Below, piece by piece: positions 1 to 11,533 of a stretch of 64,000 bases of DNA. How positions within the stretch are numbered: the first letter of the stretch is position 1; each line of letters begins with the position of its first letter. The position numbers and the translations under genes were made by a program. A model generated the notes under the pieces. That model was not told the DNA's origin and searched no databases. It saw nothing but the letters and a program-made list of their open reading frames with translations. This DNA comes from Petrosia ficiformis (taxonomy: Eukaryota > Porifera > Demospongiae > Haplosclerida > Petrosiidae), in NCBI GenBank assembly GCA_947044365.1, contig OX345639.1, forward strand, positions 4,817,944-4,881,943. The letters are read 5' to 3'.

Positions 1-150
1 CTTCTGACATGGGAACGAGACTATAAATTGTGCATGTTCCCATAAACATGTACATGTATACTTCTGACATGGGAACGAGACTATAAATTTTGCATGTTCC
101 CATAAACATGTACATGTATACTACTGATATGAGAATGAGACTATAATTAT
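1..150. repeat. 60-base tandem repeat, 2.5 copies
   Basis: Bases 1-60 and 61-120 are nearly identical 60-base units beginning CTTCTGACATGGGAACGAGA. A third, diverged partial copy starts at 121. The array may extend beyond the left edge of the window. It lies just downstream of the kinesin/ankyrin stop codon. Confidence 0.9.
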
Positions 151-251
151 TATCATAATTATGAAAATTTTTGTAACAATAATTATATATAATACAAATA
201 ATTATAAAATAAATAATGAAATATTATTTTCTTTATTAATTATAATTACTA

Positions 252-3200
252 TTATTCTGGTACAACAGTGTTGTTATTGGAGTGAACACAGGATACAAAG
301 AACTGGAAAAACTGGTTTAAACGAGATGGATTTGAAGATTGAGGCTGATGCTGTAGAAGGTGGTTAGAATCTTGAGGAATTTCATCCTGAGAGTAAAATA
401 CATTTTGGGATGTAAAATACATCAGACTTTAATTATATCATACCAATGTGGATAGTCTTCTTTCTTGAGACTGACACTCATTCTGGGTCTGATTCTCATT
501 CTGAGGCTGACTATTAATCTCTACATAGTCATTATTAATCCTGTTAGAAAATTAAATCAATTACTTACCTTCCTGGGTAGGAGAAGGTGGGGTTCTTTCA
601 GTATCATCAGTCTGTGAATGTCCATCTGCAGGAGGACGATCAAAGGAGGAGAAAGATCCTCCAGATAAAAAGAAATGCTGAGTTGGTCTTTTCATTGGAA
701 CGTGACCATGTTCGTCAAGTTCAGGTGGTGTTGGTGGATGGATGGAGAACTAGATATAGAAAAATAGTAGATGAAAATTAATGCATCACAGATGAAAGGA
801 TGATTCTAACAATGAACAAATAACTAAATGGATGGATGGATGGATGGATGGATGGACGAATGAATGATTGGATGACTGGAAGGAAGAATGGGTGATGGAT
901 GGAAGAATAAGTTATATGAACGATGAAAGCAGACAATCAGACAAATATATAAGTACCTGTGATGCAACAGACCAAGCTGATGTTGGTCTCTGTAATCCAT
1001 AACTTTTTAAGACTTGAACACATTCTGAATGATTTCTTAGAATAGCATAATCCAGTGGTGTCATATTGTCATTGTCAGTTTGTCCACGATCCGCTCCTCT
1101 TCTATACATTACATGAGAAAAAATAATCAGTTTGTCATAAGTTCAAATAGGTTGACATACCTTAGTAACAGTTGAACTATACCTGGTTGATTAGCAGCAG
1201 CTGCCCAATGGAGAGGAGTTGTACCTCTGTCATCCTTCACGTGAAGATCACAACTGAGAAAGGATTAGTATATTGAAGAACAACTTATAATATTACAATG
1301 ATTGTTCAATAATATTATATATTTCAAGTTCAATTGTAGAAAAGAAACTATATAGTTGCATACATAAAGAATTCTTTAATACCTTTTACAAGCCAGTATT
1401 GTCCTAACACAGTCAGCTGAACTTTCGGCACATGCATAATGAAGAGCAGTTCTTCCTTTGCTATCTTTATGTTTGATTTCTGTTGGTCTGAGGTCTAATA
1501 TAGTCTGCGTGAATATAATATATTTTAAAATGGAATAACTATCATATCTCTGGACTTACCTTGACACACACTGGTGAGAAATTAAGTACTGCATAGTTTA
1601 ATGGCGTACGGCCTTTAGCGTCTGGACAGTTCACTTTTGCACTTGGAAGTGATGAAAGAAGAATTTTGATATGTTGAGGTTGTTCACACATTACTGCCCA
1701 GTGTAAGGGAGTTAAACCTTCTCTATCCTGGAATAAGTTTAGAGATGTTAGTATACTTATTCGAAAAATGTCAATTATTTATTGAAGTCATTTCAAAACT
1801 CACTGCTTTGTTTTCCAAACCAAGTGCAGCATACTTGCATAGTACCTTCAAACAAAGCACATTTGGAGTTTTCATTGCCCAATGGAACACTGTCCTTCCG
1901 TCTGGATCACACTCATGTATATTTGCACCATATCTGTTAATAGAGTCAGAACACAATAGCTACTGCAATTACACATAATTTCTCCCTGTACTTTAATAAA
2001 ATTTTGATGATTTCTGATCTAGCTTGGAAGGTGGCCCATAGAAGAGCTGTATGCCTTGAATTATCAATTGCATTAACTTCAGCTTCCATATTTAATAGTA
2101 CCTATAAAAGTATATAATTATATATATACCAAACAATACAACATCAGTTGCAATAATATTATAAAGTAGTTTACCTCACACATTCTGGGCTGGTTCCCTA
2201 GTACAGCATACATGAGTGGTGTTCTACCACCTTTGTCTCTGAAGTCAATTCCATACTTCATTACCTGTACATGTAAATAAACAATAATAAATAAGCTCTG
2301 ATTGATATATAATTATGCATCATTCTATTGATCATACCAATTTCTTTAAATATGATGTCTTCACCCCTTCCATTGCAGCTAAGTGAATTTCTTGATCACT
2401 TATATACCGAGAGTCTTTGTATTCTCTGGTTTCTTGTGTTCTCTGAAAAGTACTCCACGCTTCGTAGTTTGGTGTATATAGGGGAAGGGATTGTACCGGA
2501 TGCTCAACAGCTTTGATGTGATTGTAAGTAGGGAGTTCATGATGTTGTGGATTAATAGGTGGTAGTACTCTAGGTACTTGGTTGTAGTTGTAAGACATAT
2601 GATCAAGAACAATACCAGGAGATTGTGAAATATCTTGTGGAACATTAACTGGTTGTGTGATGTAATTCACTGTTGATAAATGAAGTATTATAAATACATA
2701 CATATGTACATACACACACACACACATACATACATACATACATACACACATACATACATACATGCATACACACGTACTGTGAGGTTGCATTGTTAAACGT
2801 CCTGGTTGGAAATCTATTGAAATAATATCATAATAAATTGCTTTATTTGAGACAGCATTTCAACTCACTTGGATCAAATGTATCTCTACTTTCTTCGTCT
2901 GAGTTACTCTCACTGGTAGTACTTTTACTAAGAGCATGTACATTCTTTTGTATCGATGGTAAACCATGGTAAGTAAACACTGTTGTATGTTTGGACAGAG
3001 ATGTGACGGATTCTTGTTTGTTAGTATTATTATTGAAATTCAGAGATCTTCTTGCAGGGGATAAAGATTTATCTCTCGCTAATGAGCTTCTTCGTCTCCT
3101 TCTCTTCTTCCTTTCCTCTTGAGGTTTTGGTGATAGCTGTTTACCACTACTTGTGTCTGTGGAAGACGAGGAAGAAGATTTGAGATTGAGTTTCATAGAT

Positions 3201-5485
3201 GATTCAGGAATTGATTTGCTAGTTGGTCTAATCAAATCATGACTAGTAAGAGGCTTCACACGAATTATGTGCAAACTTTCTTTCTCTCCTGTGTCTTTCG
3301 GATAATTTTGTTGGTCTTCTGTATTTTTGAGAGGACTTTGACTACCTTGATGATTGAAAGAACTTTTATTCTCTTCCTGTTCTTGTGGAGAGACTTTTCT
3401 ATCCATCATTGAACTGAAATTCTCTTTGACTGTATCTACTGAGTGATCTTCGTGCAATATGTCAGTATCTTTGTGTTGTTTTTCACCATTTTCTTGGAGA
3501 CTAACAGCACTTCTTTGCTCATTCTTATAATCTACGAGCTGAATATCTGTGTTTATGGTAGATGAAGGGAGTTTTGTGTTCGGTAGTGATGACAGTTGAG
3601 GTGTAGAAGATTCCTTCTTAGAAACAGATTTAGGACGAGAAAAGATTGAAGGAAATTTACCTGGATTGACCGGAGAAACTGGAGGAAATAGGGGTAAAGA
3701 GTGTTCATTTGGAGTTGGTGGCTTGTCAGTAGGAGATGGTAGAATATGAGGAATATCTCTAAGAGGAGGAGGAGGGAGCATACCAGAAGACCCAACAGGC
3801 TTTTCTTCTGGCTCGCTGTCAGAACTGGAATCTATTAGTAACCAATAGGTCTAATTGATTGTAAGTAATTTGAAATGTAATTCTTACCTTTAGAAGATGA
3901 ATTTACCAACTTCTTAGATGCATTGCTAGGACTTTTAGTTGTACCAGTAGAAACTTTCACTGGAGGTATTTGTAGCTAGCGTGTATAAAGTATATTATAA
4001 TTACTAATCAATACATAATTATACTGTATATTACTTGTAAGGGAGCCAACGTTTTAGCGGCATCTGAAGGTGATAAAGAAGAGAGGGGATTTTGAAGTTG
4101 TAATGGTCTCGTGGTGGGTATAGAAAGTTGTAGATGAGGTTTTGCAACTGTTATGGCCCTATATAATTAAAGGTTATATTGGCATGCAAATATTTATGAT
4201 CTTTTACTCACTGGGACTTTGGATTATTGTTGTTGAAAAACAGACTATTTTCTAGTTTTCTCAGCAATTCTATTGATGAAGTATTGAGCTCATCGTATAC
4301 TTTGCCATTGATCATTATTGATGAATCACTGACTACTTCACAAGAAGATACATCATCGATATTACATTCATGTGCTATCTTTGTCTTTAGTTCATTCAAT
4401 TCACTGAGGAGCTTTCCCAGAGCTGTTACAGAAGCTGATAGCTGGGTTGGCGATGAGAAATTCTTGCAGTTCTTAAAACTAAAAGAAAACTGAAGAGACT
4501 TCTTAACGACAGAAGCATTTGTGCTATCCATTGGCATTGAAGAAATTATGAGGCAACGACAGTTACCAAATATACTGGAATACAGGAGGCGAGTTAGGGA
4601 AGTTGACAGACAAATCTCAGATGCTTTCTGGGTGTTTCCGGATGCAAGGTTGTTCATAGTGTCATGCAGGGCATTCAAGCCTACATCTTGGCTTGTAGAA
4701 TCATTGTGATAATTGAATATGTCATGACCAGCTAGATCAATAATAGTGATAAGAGATGCTATTGCTTGGTTGTCTTGTAAATTACCGGTTGTATCGTTGA
4801 TATGTTCAATAGTGTACTGGAAGACTGCATGACTACTATGTGGTCGATATTGTTGTAAAGGATTAGTTGTAGGTTGTTTAATTGTAAACTGTTTCTCTCC
4901 CAAAGGAAGTCGTACTACTCCTGTAGCATTTCTCATAAGATGAGCTTTCTCTATTAGCCTCACTACATCCTGTTGAGTTGATAGAATCTGTTGAGTGCAA
5001 TCTTTAATGCCGTACACACCTTGTTTGACTTCTATAACTTGCAGACTTCTCTTTTTTGTGTCCAAGAGATCGGCTACCCTTCCATCATTGAATATATGAC
5101 AAAAACTACTGGATATTCGAGTAGCTTTATTACCACCATGCAAACTCTCAGAAAGATGATCAAGACATCTTACAATAATCCCCCTTGCTTCTGGATTAAC
5201 TCTGGATTGGCCTGCTGTTCCCATTATGCAGTGTGTCTTTCCAGAAGCAGGCAAACCATAGGCAAGTATTGTAATATTGTGACCACTTGAAACATCAGTT
5301 ACCCAATCAGAAACGAACTTGGAATAAAATTCTGCATGTGAATCTCCATGGCTGCAAGCATCCACTTCAAACCGCTCTTCCTCTTCTCCTCCAAGTTTCA
5401 GAGTAATTGCATTATTTCCAATCTCCCATGCCTCTTGTTGACTGCAAGGCTTACTACACCTAACTATCACCTTCTGTGCAGACAT
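252..5485 (-). CDS. Kinesin-like motor fused to ANKRD55-like ankyrin repeats
   Basis: Sixteen exons, read by hand, give one frame of about 1,355 codons: 5485-4212, 4158-4035, 3975-3888, 3831-2869, 2813-2778, 2669-2338, 2264-2175, 2101-1992, 1933-1804, 1727-1560, 1504-1383, 1253-1161, 1101-957, 749-569, 520-444, 386-252. All junctions are GT-AG and phase-compatible, and the summed length divides by three. Exon 1 holds a complete motor: P-loop GLPASGKTHC, switch-I-like HSSHA, switch-II-like DLAGHD, and a short helix after LTRLL that resembles a neck. Exons 2-6 are Pro/Ser-rich with a basic KKRRRRRRSS patch. Exons 6-13 encode about eight ankyrin repeats (for example GRTPLMYAVLG, EGLTPLHWAV, GTTPLHWAAAANQPG). 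From memory, their order and spacing match ANKRD55, a cilium-linked protein. A role in ciliary transport or microtubule binding is inferred. The start is the ATG at 5485, 78 bases from the divergent HAAO start. An alternative is two genes joined by read-through. Confidence 0.82.
826..905. repeat. (GGAT)n microsatellite in intron
   Basis: A run of GGAT units decaying into GAATGAATGATT lies between exons 13 and 14 of the kinesin/ankyrin gene. Confidence 0.85.
2694..2777. repeat. CATA/CACA microsatellite next to a splice donor
   Basis: Short (CATA)n and (CA)n runs fill the intron between exons 5 and 6 of the kinesin/ankyrin gene. The donor reads CACA|GTACGT directly against the repeat. Confidence 0.8.
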
Positions 5486-5563
5486 ATGCTTGTTATTTGT
5501 TTATTGTGGGTTACATTATCAAGGGCGGGGCTGAACCGCTGAAGCCGTACCTACTATTACAAA
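5486..5563. promoter_or_regulatory. Likely bidirectional promoter, kinesin/ankyrin and HAAO
   Basis: Only 78 bases separate the two divergent start codons, so both promoters must lie here or overlap the first exons. A GC-rich stretch (GGGCGGGGC near 5524) stands out from the AT-rich surroundings and looks like a GC box. No TATA-like element was picked out. Confidence 0.5.
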
Positions 5564-8379
5564 ATGAGTATCAACATTACAAAATGGATTGAGGAAAATA
5601 AGTCCTATTTCCTACCTCCAGTCTGCAACAAACTAATGTAAACACAATTAGTATTAGAGTTTTAAGTTGCTGCATTTTTCTCATCTTAGGCATGGAAATG
5701 GTCAATTAAAAGTAATGTTTATAGGTGGACCAAATCAGAGAAAAGATTATCATATTGACGAAGGGGAAGAGGTGATTAGATTTTACTCCTATCCTTACTT
5801 AATTTTTTTGCAGATATTTTACCAGCTTCAGGGAGACATGGTATTGAAAGTGGTTGAGAAAGGCGTACACAAGGATATACCTATACGAGAGGGGGAGGTA
5901 TGTAACTAAAATATGGTTTTGATAATTTCATTACCTTTTGATGTACAGGTTTTCCTTCTTCCTAGTCGTGTACCACATTCTCCACAACGTGTGGAAAATA
6001 CTATAGGCTTTGTGAGTCAAAATTCATGTAGTATGGTAATCAACTGCAATAGATTAAAGACCTTGCGGTTGATATATATAATTATAATTATCTATAATAA
6101 TTGTCCTTGTAACATTTGAAAGGTCACTCTACACAGAATACCACTCACTTTTCAATTATAGTTGTAGTTGATTAACTAAGTTAAAGTAATGGCAAGCCAG
6201 TACCCATTATTGACCAATCATGACTTAAGTAACAGCACTACAATAATTATATATATTATATATATATATTAGGTAATGGAAAGAGATCGTTCATTAGATG
6301 AAAAGGATGGTCTTCGTTATTATGTAGATGGTACAACGGATATTTTATGGGAAGAATGGTTCCATTGTATTGATCTAGGAACAGAATTGGGACCGATAAT
6401 TAAAACGCAAGTTATTTCTTTTCGTGATATATAATAATTAATATTAGGTTCTTATGAAACAGGTTTTTTGCATCGGAAGAATACAAAACTGGAAAGCCTC
6501 CAGATGGTAAGATAATGATATGTAAAATATGATCGATCCATTTCTTTCCTTCTATAGGCAAAGTCTTTCCACCTTGTCCAGTAAATATAGATACGACTAC
6601 TTCATTAATGCAACCATTCAGTCTTAAACAAGTTAGTATGAATGTAACCACTGGTGGATGAGAAATCACTTAATTGAATAATGACAGTTAAATACTCGCC
6701 ATTCGACTATTTTGTGCAGAAATCTAACTAAACTATTATTCAGAAAGAGCAATCTACTGTTCCACTAAGATACTATGATATTGTGAGGTGGCAACTATTT
6801 CTTATGAATAGGTGGCAAGACTGGCAACTAGATACATAATTCACTCTTTTATATAACCAGTTAGAATAGCGAATAATTATGTCTGTAGAAGTAATTGTAC
6901 CTAAATAATAAGACATTGTTCATGACTATACATGAAGAAGAGACATAGTTGTAACTAAATAATGAAACATTGTTCATGGCTATACATGAAAAGGAGACAT
7001 AGTTGTAATAGAACATTGTACATGACTATACATGAAGAGGAGACATATAATTGTAACTAAATAACAAGACATTGTTCAATGATCATTGTAGACAGATTGC
7101 TGGCTATTCCAAGTTACACAGTTTTCTGTACAAATTGACTCAATTGGGAGGGAGTATTTAAAGACAAGCAAAAAAAAAATTATTTTTTTCATTTTCTCAT
7201 TCTGTGTTAAAAAAAAAAAATTAATAATTATTGACATTTGCAGTGGCTTAAGGAGAATTCTGAAGACATCAAGAACAATGGTAGCAAACCATTGTTTGAT
7301 GAGCAAGGAGAGTTTAAGGTTAATAAAATAAAATATAAGAACAAAATAATTATTTCCCAGTCCATAAATTATGCTAAATTTAATCTGGTCCTACACTGCT
7401 ATAATTGTCAGTGTGTAGTTCTATACTAATACCTTCAAGATTTCAAGATTCTCCTGTATACTACTACATCTCATGCGTTAGTTTTTTTGTTTTTTAAGAA
7501 AGAGTTTTATGATCCTCAAGGGAAAAACTAACAGAACAATGTAAAACTAAAAGGATGTCCTATACTAATTATTATAATTATAATCTACTTCTTTTCTATT
7601 CCTATACCAGTGTTGTTGTTTTAGTTAACTATAACTATAACTGAAATTCTTTTTAGTAAGGCATTTTGACTTTTAACTATAACCAAATTACAGGTCTACT
7701 GTAATAACTAAAAAATAATGATACTATAACTAACTATAACTGGTGATATTGTCATACTACCATGGAGTCTATACTCTTTAATATAGAAATTCTTCTTATC
7801 GTACTTTGTCTACCAGGCCTGTCCCTTTTTCCCTATGAATGGATGGCTCATCAGACAGCTGTAATTACACCTTTTCTAAATAAGGCCGGTACTGAAGTTT
7901 GGAAGCAAATTGTATTTCATTTACAAACACAATCTTACATTGTGGTACAATGTTTATCCATTATCATAACGAATACTATTTCTGTAAGAGTAATGTATGT
8001 TTCTGTTTTAGTTCATAGTATGGGGAGGAGACACTATTGAGGAAGGACAACATCCAGGTGAAGCATTCATTTGGCATCTGGTCAGTCAAGTTTGTAAAAC
8101 TCGTCCAACAGTTTCATTATATTCACATGTTATTCAGGAAGGAGAAGCTGAGGTTGTTTGCGACAGAGGAAGAGTAAATCTGGGACCTAATGACTCAATC
8201 CTCATCAAAGCAGGAGAGAAGTGAGTGTTGAATATAGAATTATTCTTGTGACCTCATATTCCATCAACAGATTTACAGTAAGGAGGAAATCAGGAGCTGT
8301 TGGTTTTACTATCATAACTGACCCTTTGGCAAATAAACCAAAAATGTGGAAAATAAACAACAGCTATTACAATAAATAG
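5564..8379 (+). CDS. HAAO: 3-hydroxyanthranilate 3,4-dioxygenase
   Basis: This cytosolic non-haem Fe(II) dioxygenase opens the ring of 3-hydroxyanthranilate in the kynurenine route from tryptophan to quinolinate and NAD. Eleven exons (5564-5637, 5690-5771, 5814-5897, 5949-6011, 6273-6406, 6463-6506, 6558-6631, 7244-7318, 8012-8080, 8138-8220, 8271-8379) give 296 residues, close to the 286 of the human enzyme. The cupin metal ligands are visible: His46 and Glu52 in DYHIDEGEE, and a His in [17 protein letters not shown], a [16 protein letters not shown] segment and SLKQWLKENS are family landmarks. The intron after exon 5 is best read as GC-AG (GCAAGT donor), because that keeps frame and restores the conserved FFASEEY. 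The first introns are only 42-56 bases. The start at 5564 gives an N-terminus matching the family. Confidence 0.93.
6893..7080. repeat. About 60-base tandem repeat in HAAO intron
   Basis: Three to four imperfect units containing ACATTGTTCATGACTATACA, GAAGAGGAGACATA and TTGTAACTAAATAA occupy part of the intron between exons 7 and 8. They share no obvious similarity with the other arrays here. Confidence 0.8.
7319..8011 (+). other. Long HAAO intron with T/A-rich repeats
   Basis: This is intron 8 of HAAO. It contains an open frame (7762-8040) that is not supported as coding: it crosses the splice acceptor at 8010 in the wrong frame. The segment around 7605-7745 is built of TTTAGTTAACTATAACTATAACT-like repeats. 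Similar sequence occurs near 11795-11840 and 31380-31520, so it may be a degraded dispersed repeat. Confidence 0.5.
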
Positions 8380-8465
8380 AGCTATAATTATAACTATGTA
8401 AGCAAAATAATAACATTAATAATACTCATTGGTTTGTTTTCTACTCAGTTCTGCATCACATCACA

Positions 8466-8927
8466 TCACATTGTTTTGTTTCCTTTTTCTATTTGAATCT
8501 CTTCAAATCGTTTCATTACACTCATGAAATATTCGAACCACAGTGCTCCAAATGCCCAGAATGGTGCATATTCCAATGTAATTGCACCCATTATACTGTA
8601 TGTGTATTCATAATACCAGTTGTTAGCACCCCATGGTATAAGCATCATTCCACAAAAAAATTCCCATGCAAATATCATTCCGACATACAGTAGAAGTCTT
8701 AAAGGCAATGGAAGTTTAAGATGATCGTGCAAATAGTAGTAAGTAGGTTCACAAACAAGGAACATCCCTAGTCCAAATGTGAGAAATGACCAAGCTGATG
8801 AGTATCCAATAAGGGCTTGATGAGGTTTTATCATAATTTGGTCATAGATGCAGGTGAAAAGCACTTCTGTTGTAACACCAACAACACCCCAGAAATACAA
8901 CCTGTATTTCCATGGAAGCATCTTCAC
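8466..8927 (-). CDS. TMEM229-like membrane protein, copy A
   Basis: A single-exon frame of 153 residues. It opens LPWKYRLYFWGVVGVTTE and ends with a conserved stretch around GAITLEYAPFWAFGALWFEY. From memory, this matches the TMEM229A/B family of small multi-pass proteins (RLYFYGIHGVFTE and MGLITLEYA in vertebrates). Four hydrophobic segments are apparent, at about residues 10-27, 40-60, 76-98 and 112-135. The function of the family is not well established. The copy at 9678-10142 is a close paralogue in the same orientation, so this is a tandem duplication. The codon before the first ATG does not extend the similarity, so the listed start is plausible; the third codon is a second possible ATG. 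Confidence 0.8.
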   Translation of the reverse strand: MKMLPWKYRLYFWGVVGVTTEVLFTCIYDQIMIKPHQALIGYSSAWSFLTFGLGMFLVCEPTYYYLHDHLKLPLPLRLLLYVGMIFAWEFFCGMMLIPWGANNWYYEYTYSIMGAITLEYAPFWAFGALWFEYFMSVMKRFEEIQIEKGNKTM

Positions 8928-9155
8928 TCTTTAGTTTCTTTGCAGCTGTGGTATTAGATAACTCCTCCCACATACAAAATTACATGTACAAGTACACTTC
9001 AGAAAACAATAGAATAGAGAATGATGAGGCTGTTTATATAGTAATTGTGCAGTTTGTTGGATTCAAGTTAGTGGTTACAAGAATCATTGCCCGGAGATTA
9101 TTATTCTGATATCTTTATGTAGTGTGATAGCCTATGTAGTGTGCTCCCAGACTAC

Positions 9156-9193
<38 letters not shown>

Positions 9194-9677
9194 GCAGAAG
9201 AAATAAATACAATATTGGGTTCATATGTTGTCCACAGGATTGTTATCGTCTCTACTGATGTCAAATGAATTGTCAACATGTGGTTTATTGTACTGTCCAC
9301 AATGACTACATGTATCTGTAAATACTGTAATCCGCAATGTTTGATGTAAAAAAAAAGTGCGATCTCATAGCTGTAAAAACAATAGCCTAAAGTGTGATCT
9401 CATAGCAGCTGTAAAAACAATAGCCTCATTAATTAACCTGGAGCCTATTGGTTTATTATAAAATTGTGTTATAAACTTATCAGACTCTCAATTTCCAGTC
9501 TCAGTTGAGATCAAGTATTTGAGTAAAAGTAATTAATATGCAATATAATAATTATATAATTTATATATATATATACAACAATAAAAGATTTGGTCAATGT
9601 TATTATTAAATAATTTTTTCACATAGCAAAACACAGAGTACAACTGATATAATTATACTAATTATTGTTGTTTTTAA
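8928..9677. other. Spacer between the TMEM229-like paralogues
   Basis: No gene is recognised here. It must hold the promoter of copy A (upstream of 8927) and the 3' end of copy B. A short direct duplication around 9355-9425 (CTCATAGCTGTAAAAACAAT twice, with AGTGCGATCT/AGTGTGATCT) is the only structure besides the TA run. Confidence 0.5.
9156..9191. repeat. (TA)n microsatellite
   Basis: An uninterrupted TA run lies in the spacer between the two TMEM229-like genes. Confidence 0.9.
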
Positions 9678-10142
9678 TTAATTTGTTTTCTTAATACTTG
9701 CTTTCCTCCATGTCGGAATCTCTTCAATTTGTTTCAGATAGCTCATTATAAATTCAAAATACAATGCTCCAAGTGCCCAAAATGGTGCATACTCTAATGT
9801 AATAGCACCCATGAAATTATACTTGTACGTATACTCCCAGCTATTAGCTCCCCAGGGAAAAAGTAACATCCCCCACATAAATTCCCATACGTATATCATT
9901 AGAACATACAATACAAGACGCAGAGGCAATGATAGTCTAAGATGATCATGACAACAGTAATAAATAGGTTCACAAACACAGAGAACTCCCAAACCAAACA
10001 CGAGGAAGGACCATGCTGACGAGTATCCAATGAGGGCCTGATGTGGTTTTATCATGATTTGATCATATACACAAGTGAACAGCATTTCAATAAACACACC
10101 ATTAATACCATAGAAGTATAACCTTTGTTTCCAGGGAAGCAT
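9678..10142 (-). CDS. TMEM229-like membrane protein, copy B
   Basis: A single-exon frame of 154 residues, clearly paralogous to copy A. Shared blocks include IMIKPHQALIGYSSAWSF, the FPWGANSWEY/IPWGANNWYY region and GAITLEYAPFWA. It is multi-pass and hydrophobic, with a Lys-rich C-terminus (TWRKASIKKTN) that differs from copy A. The start begins MLPWKQRLYFYGINGVF, one or two residues shorter than copy A, and is supported by alignment. Its start codon lies 66 bases from the divergent MED9-like start. Function is unknown; the protein is probably an integral membrane component. Confidence 0.8.
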   Translation of the reverse strand: MLPWKQRLYFYGINGVFIEMLFTCVYDQIMIKPHQALIGYSSAWSFLVFGLGVLCVCEPIYYCCHDHLRLSLPLRLVLYVLMIYVWEFMWGMLLFPWGANSWEYTYKYNFMGAITLEYAPFWALGALYFEFIMSYLKQIEEIPTWRKASIKKTN

Positions 10143-10208
10143 GTTGTCTGACTGTCTGTGAAAGTATTTAGCCCCTCCTCTTTAATAGTAACTTATTAAT
10201 ATCAACAC
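10143..10208. promoter_or_regulatory. Likely bidirectional promoter, TMEM229-like B and MED9-like
   Basis: The divergent start codons are separated by 66 bases, the tightest such gap in the window. No specific motif was identified. Confidence 0.45.
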
Positions 10209-11159
10209 ATGGCTAATGCTACTGGTAACAACCCCAAATCTTCAGAACTCTCAGAAAATGAGTTCAGATCTACATTTTCTCTTCTACCACACGTCCTCAA
10301 ACTAACCAAGGGATTATATAATGGAGCAGACAGTCAAACTATACATTCTACTGTAAGCAATTGAGTAATGTAACATTATTATGTGAGATTTTTAATTAAG
10401 TTAAGATCTTTTACCCAATAGAGTATGTTGCCATAGCAACTAAGTTGTGGTAACTTCATTACATACCAAGGAGTAGCATCATCTTGGTTTGCCTTTGATT
10501 GTTATCACAAATGTATGTGGTTAGTTGTTAGTCTTGCATAGGGAGACCTAACCTACTACAAAGGAAGGGTCCAGTCAACCTGATATACTAGCGCACTAAG
10601 TTGGGTCTGGCTATGTGAGAGTAGTTACAAGTGTAATCCAACAGACCCTCGTGCAGCTTGCTTGAAGCGATGGGCTGGCTAAGCATTAGGGAAATAGATT
10701 TTATCAGTTGGAAAACAGCTTAATTCTGCATATTATTATAAATTGATTTATGATGTGGTATCTTTAACTATTATCTAGTCAGTAGAACTCAGTGCACAGT
10801 TACAAAAATGTCATCAAATGATTGATTCAGTGCCTGCACTATCGTATTCTCCTCAAGAACAGGTAACATTGAGAGAAAAGAAAAAGCAAGAATTGAAACA
10901 GAAAAAGTAAGCAAACTATTAGATCATTGGTGTATCCAGGAGGATTTCTAGAAATCATAAGAACCAGTGACAGATCCTTGGGGGGGGAGGGGGGGGCTTC
11001 TGAGGTACCCAGAAACAATTCAATATCTATGTGGTAGTTTACAAAAAAAAACTAACAAAGTCCTTTTGTTTCATTGAACTACATGTAATTAGAAGTGTAA
11101 AGAAGAAACTGGAATACAAAGAGAGGAAGTCAGAGCCAGGGGAATCAACTAATAAGTGA
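10209..11159 (+). CDS. MED9: Mediator complex subunit 9-like
   Basis: Three exons (10209-10352, 10779-10906, 11096-11159) splice in frame to a 111-residue protein. Mediator subunit 9 sits in the middle module, bridging regulators and RNA polymerase II in the nucleus. The visible match is to the MED9 core: FSLLPHVLKLTKG corresponds to human FSFLPLVHNIIK. Next comes a heptad-like helix SVELSAQLQKCHQMIDSVP. Then SYSPQEQVTLREKKKQEL corresponds to LSPEQQQQQLQSLREQ. The length fits a compact MED9, without the long low-complexity N-terminus of vertebrates. The third exon acceptor (GAAG|TGTAAAG) was chosen because the upstream AG gives an immediate stop. The identification rests on remembered family sequence, so it is good but not certain. 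Confidence 0.65.
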
Positions 11160-11533
11160 TTCATTAAATTGACCACACCTTTCATGAATAATTAATAAAT
11201 GTTAATGAGTGTGCCAGGATCACAGCAGAAATTACTCAATTTTTTTCCTGGATCAATGTTTATACACTATATAAATATGAAAACTATTAGTATTATAATA
11301 CAACTATTATTTTATATTTAATCTTATTTCCTAGTGGTCTTGTGACTCAATTTAAACAAATGGATATTCTTAGAAGTTGATTTTGGAACTAGTCAACATT
11401 CCTTAATGAAATTGAATGTGTCATTCAATCTATGAACTCACCCAACGGATGACAAGTGTAACATTATGCATTATCTTGTATGATATACACTATAATTATA
11501 TTTATAATCAATGTGTGTATGTATTATTCATTA
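11160..11533. other. Convergent spacer, MED9-like and RSPH9
   Basis: This is the 3' region between two convergent genes. It is AT-rich with several AATAAA-like strings suited to polyadenylation. No gene or repeat is seen. Confidence 0.5.

Noticed and set aside
161..367. 68-residue frame on the plus strand
   Set aside because: It is antisense to the last exon of the kinesin/ankyrin gene, whose minus-strand frame is supported by splicing.
1745..1978. 77-residue plus-strand frame
   Set aside because: It is a shadow of ankyrin-coding exon 9 on the minus strand.
7762..8040. 92-residue frame with a hydrophobic start inside HAAO
   Set aside because: It lies in an intron and crosses the acceptor at 8010; the downstream HAAO exon uses another frame.
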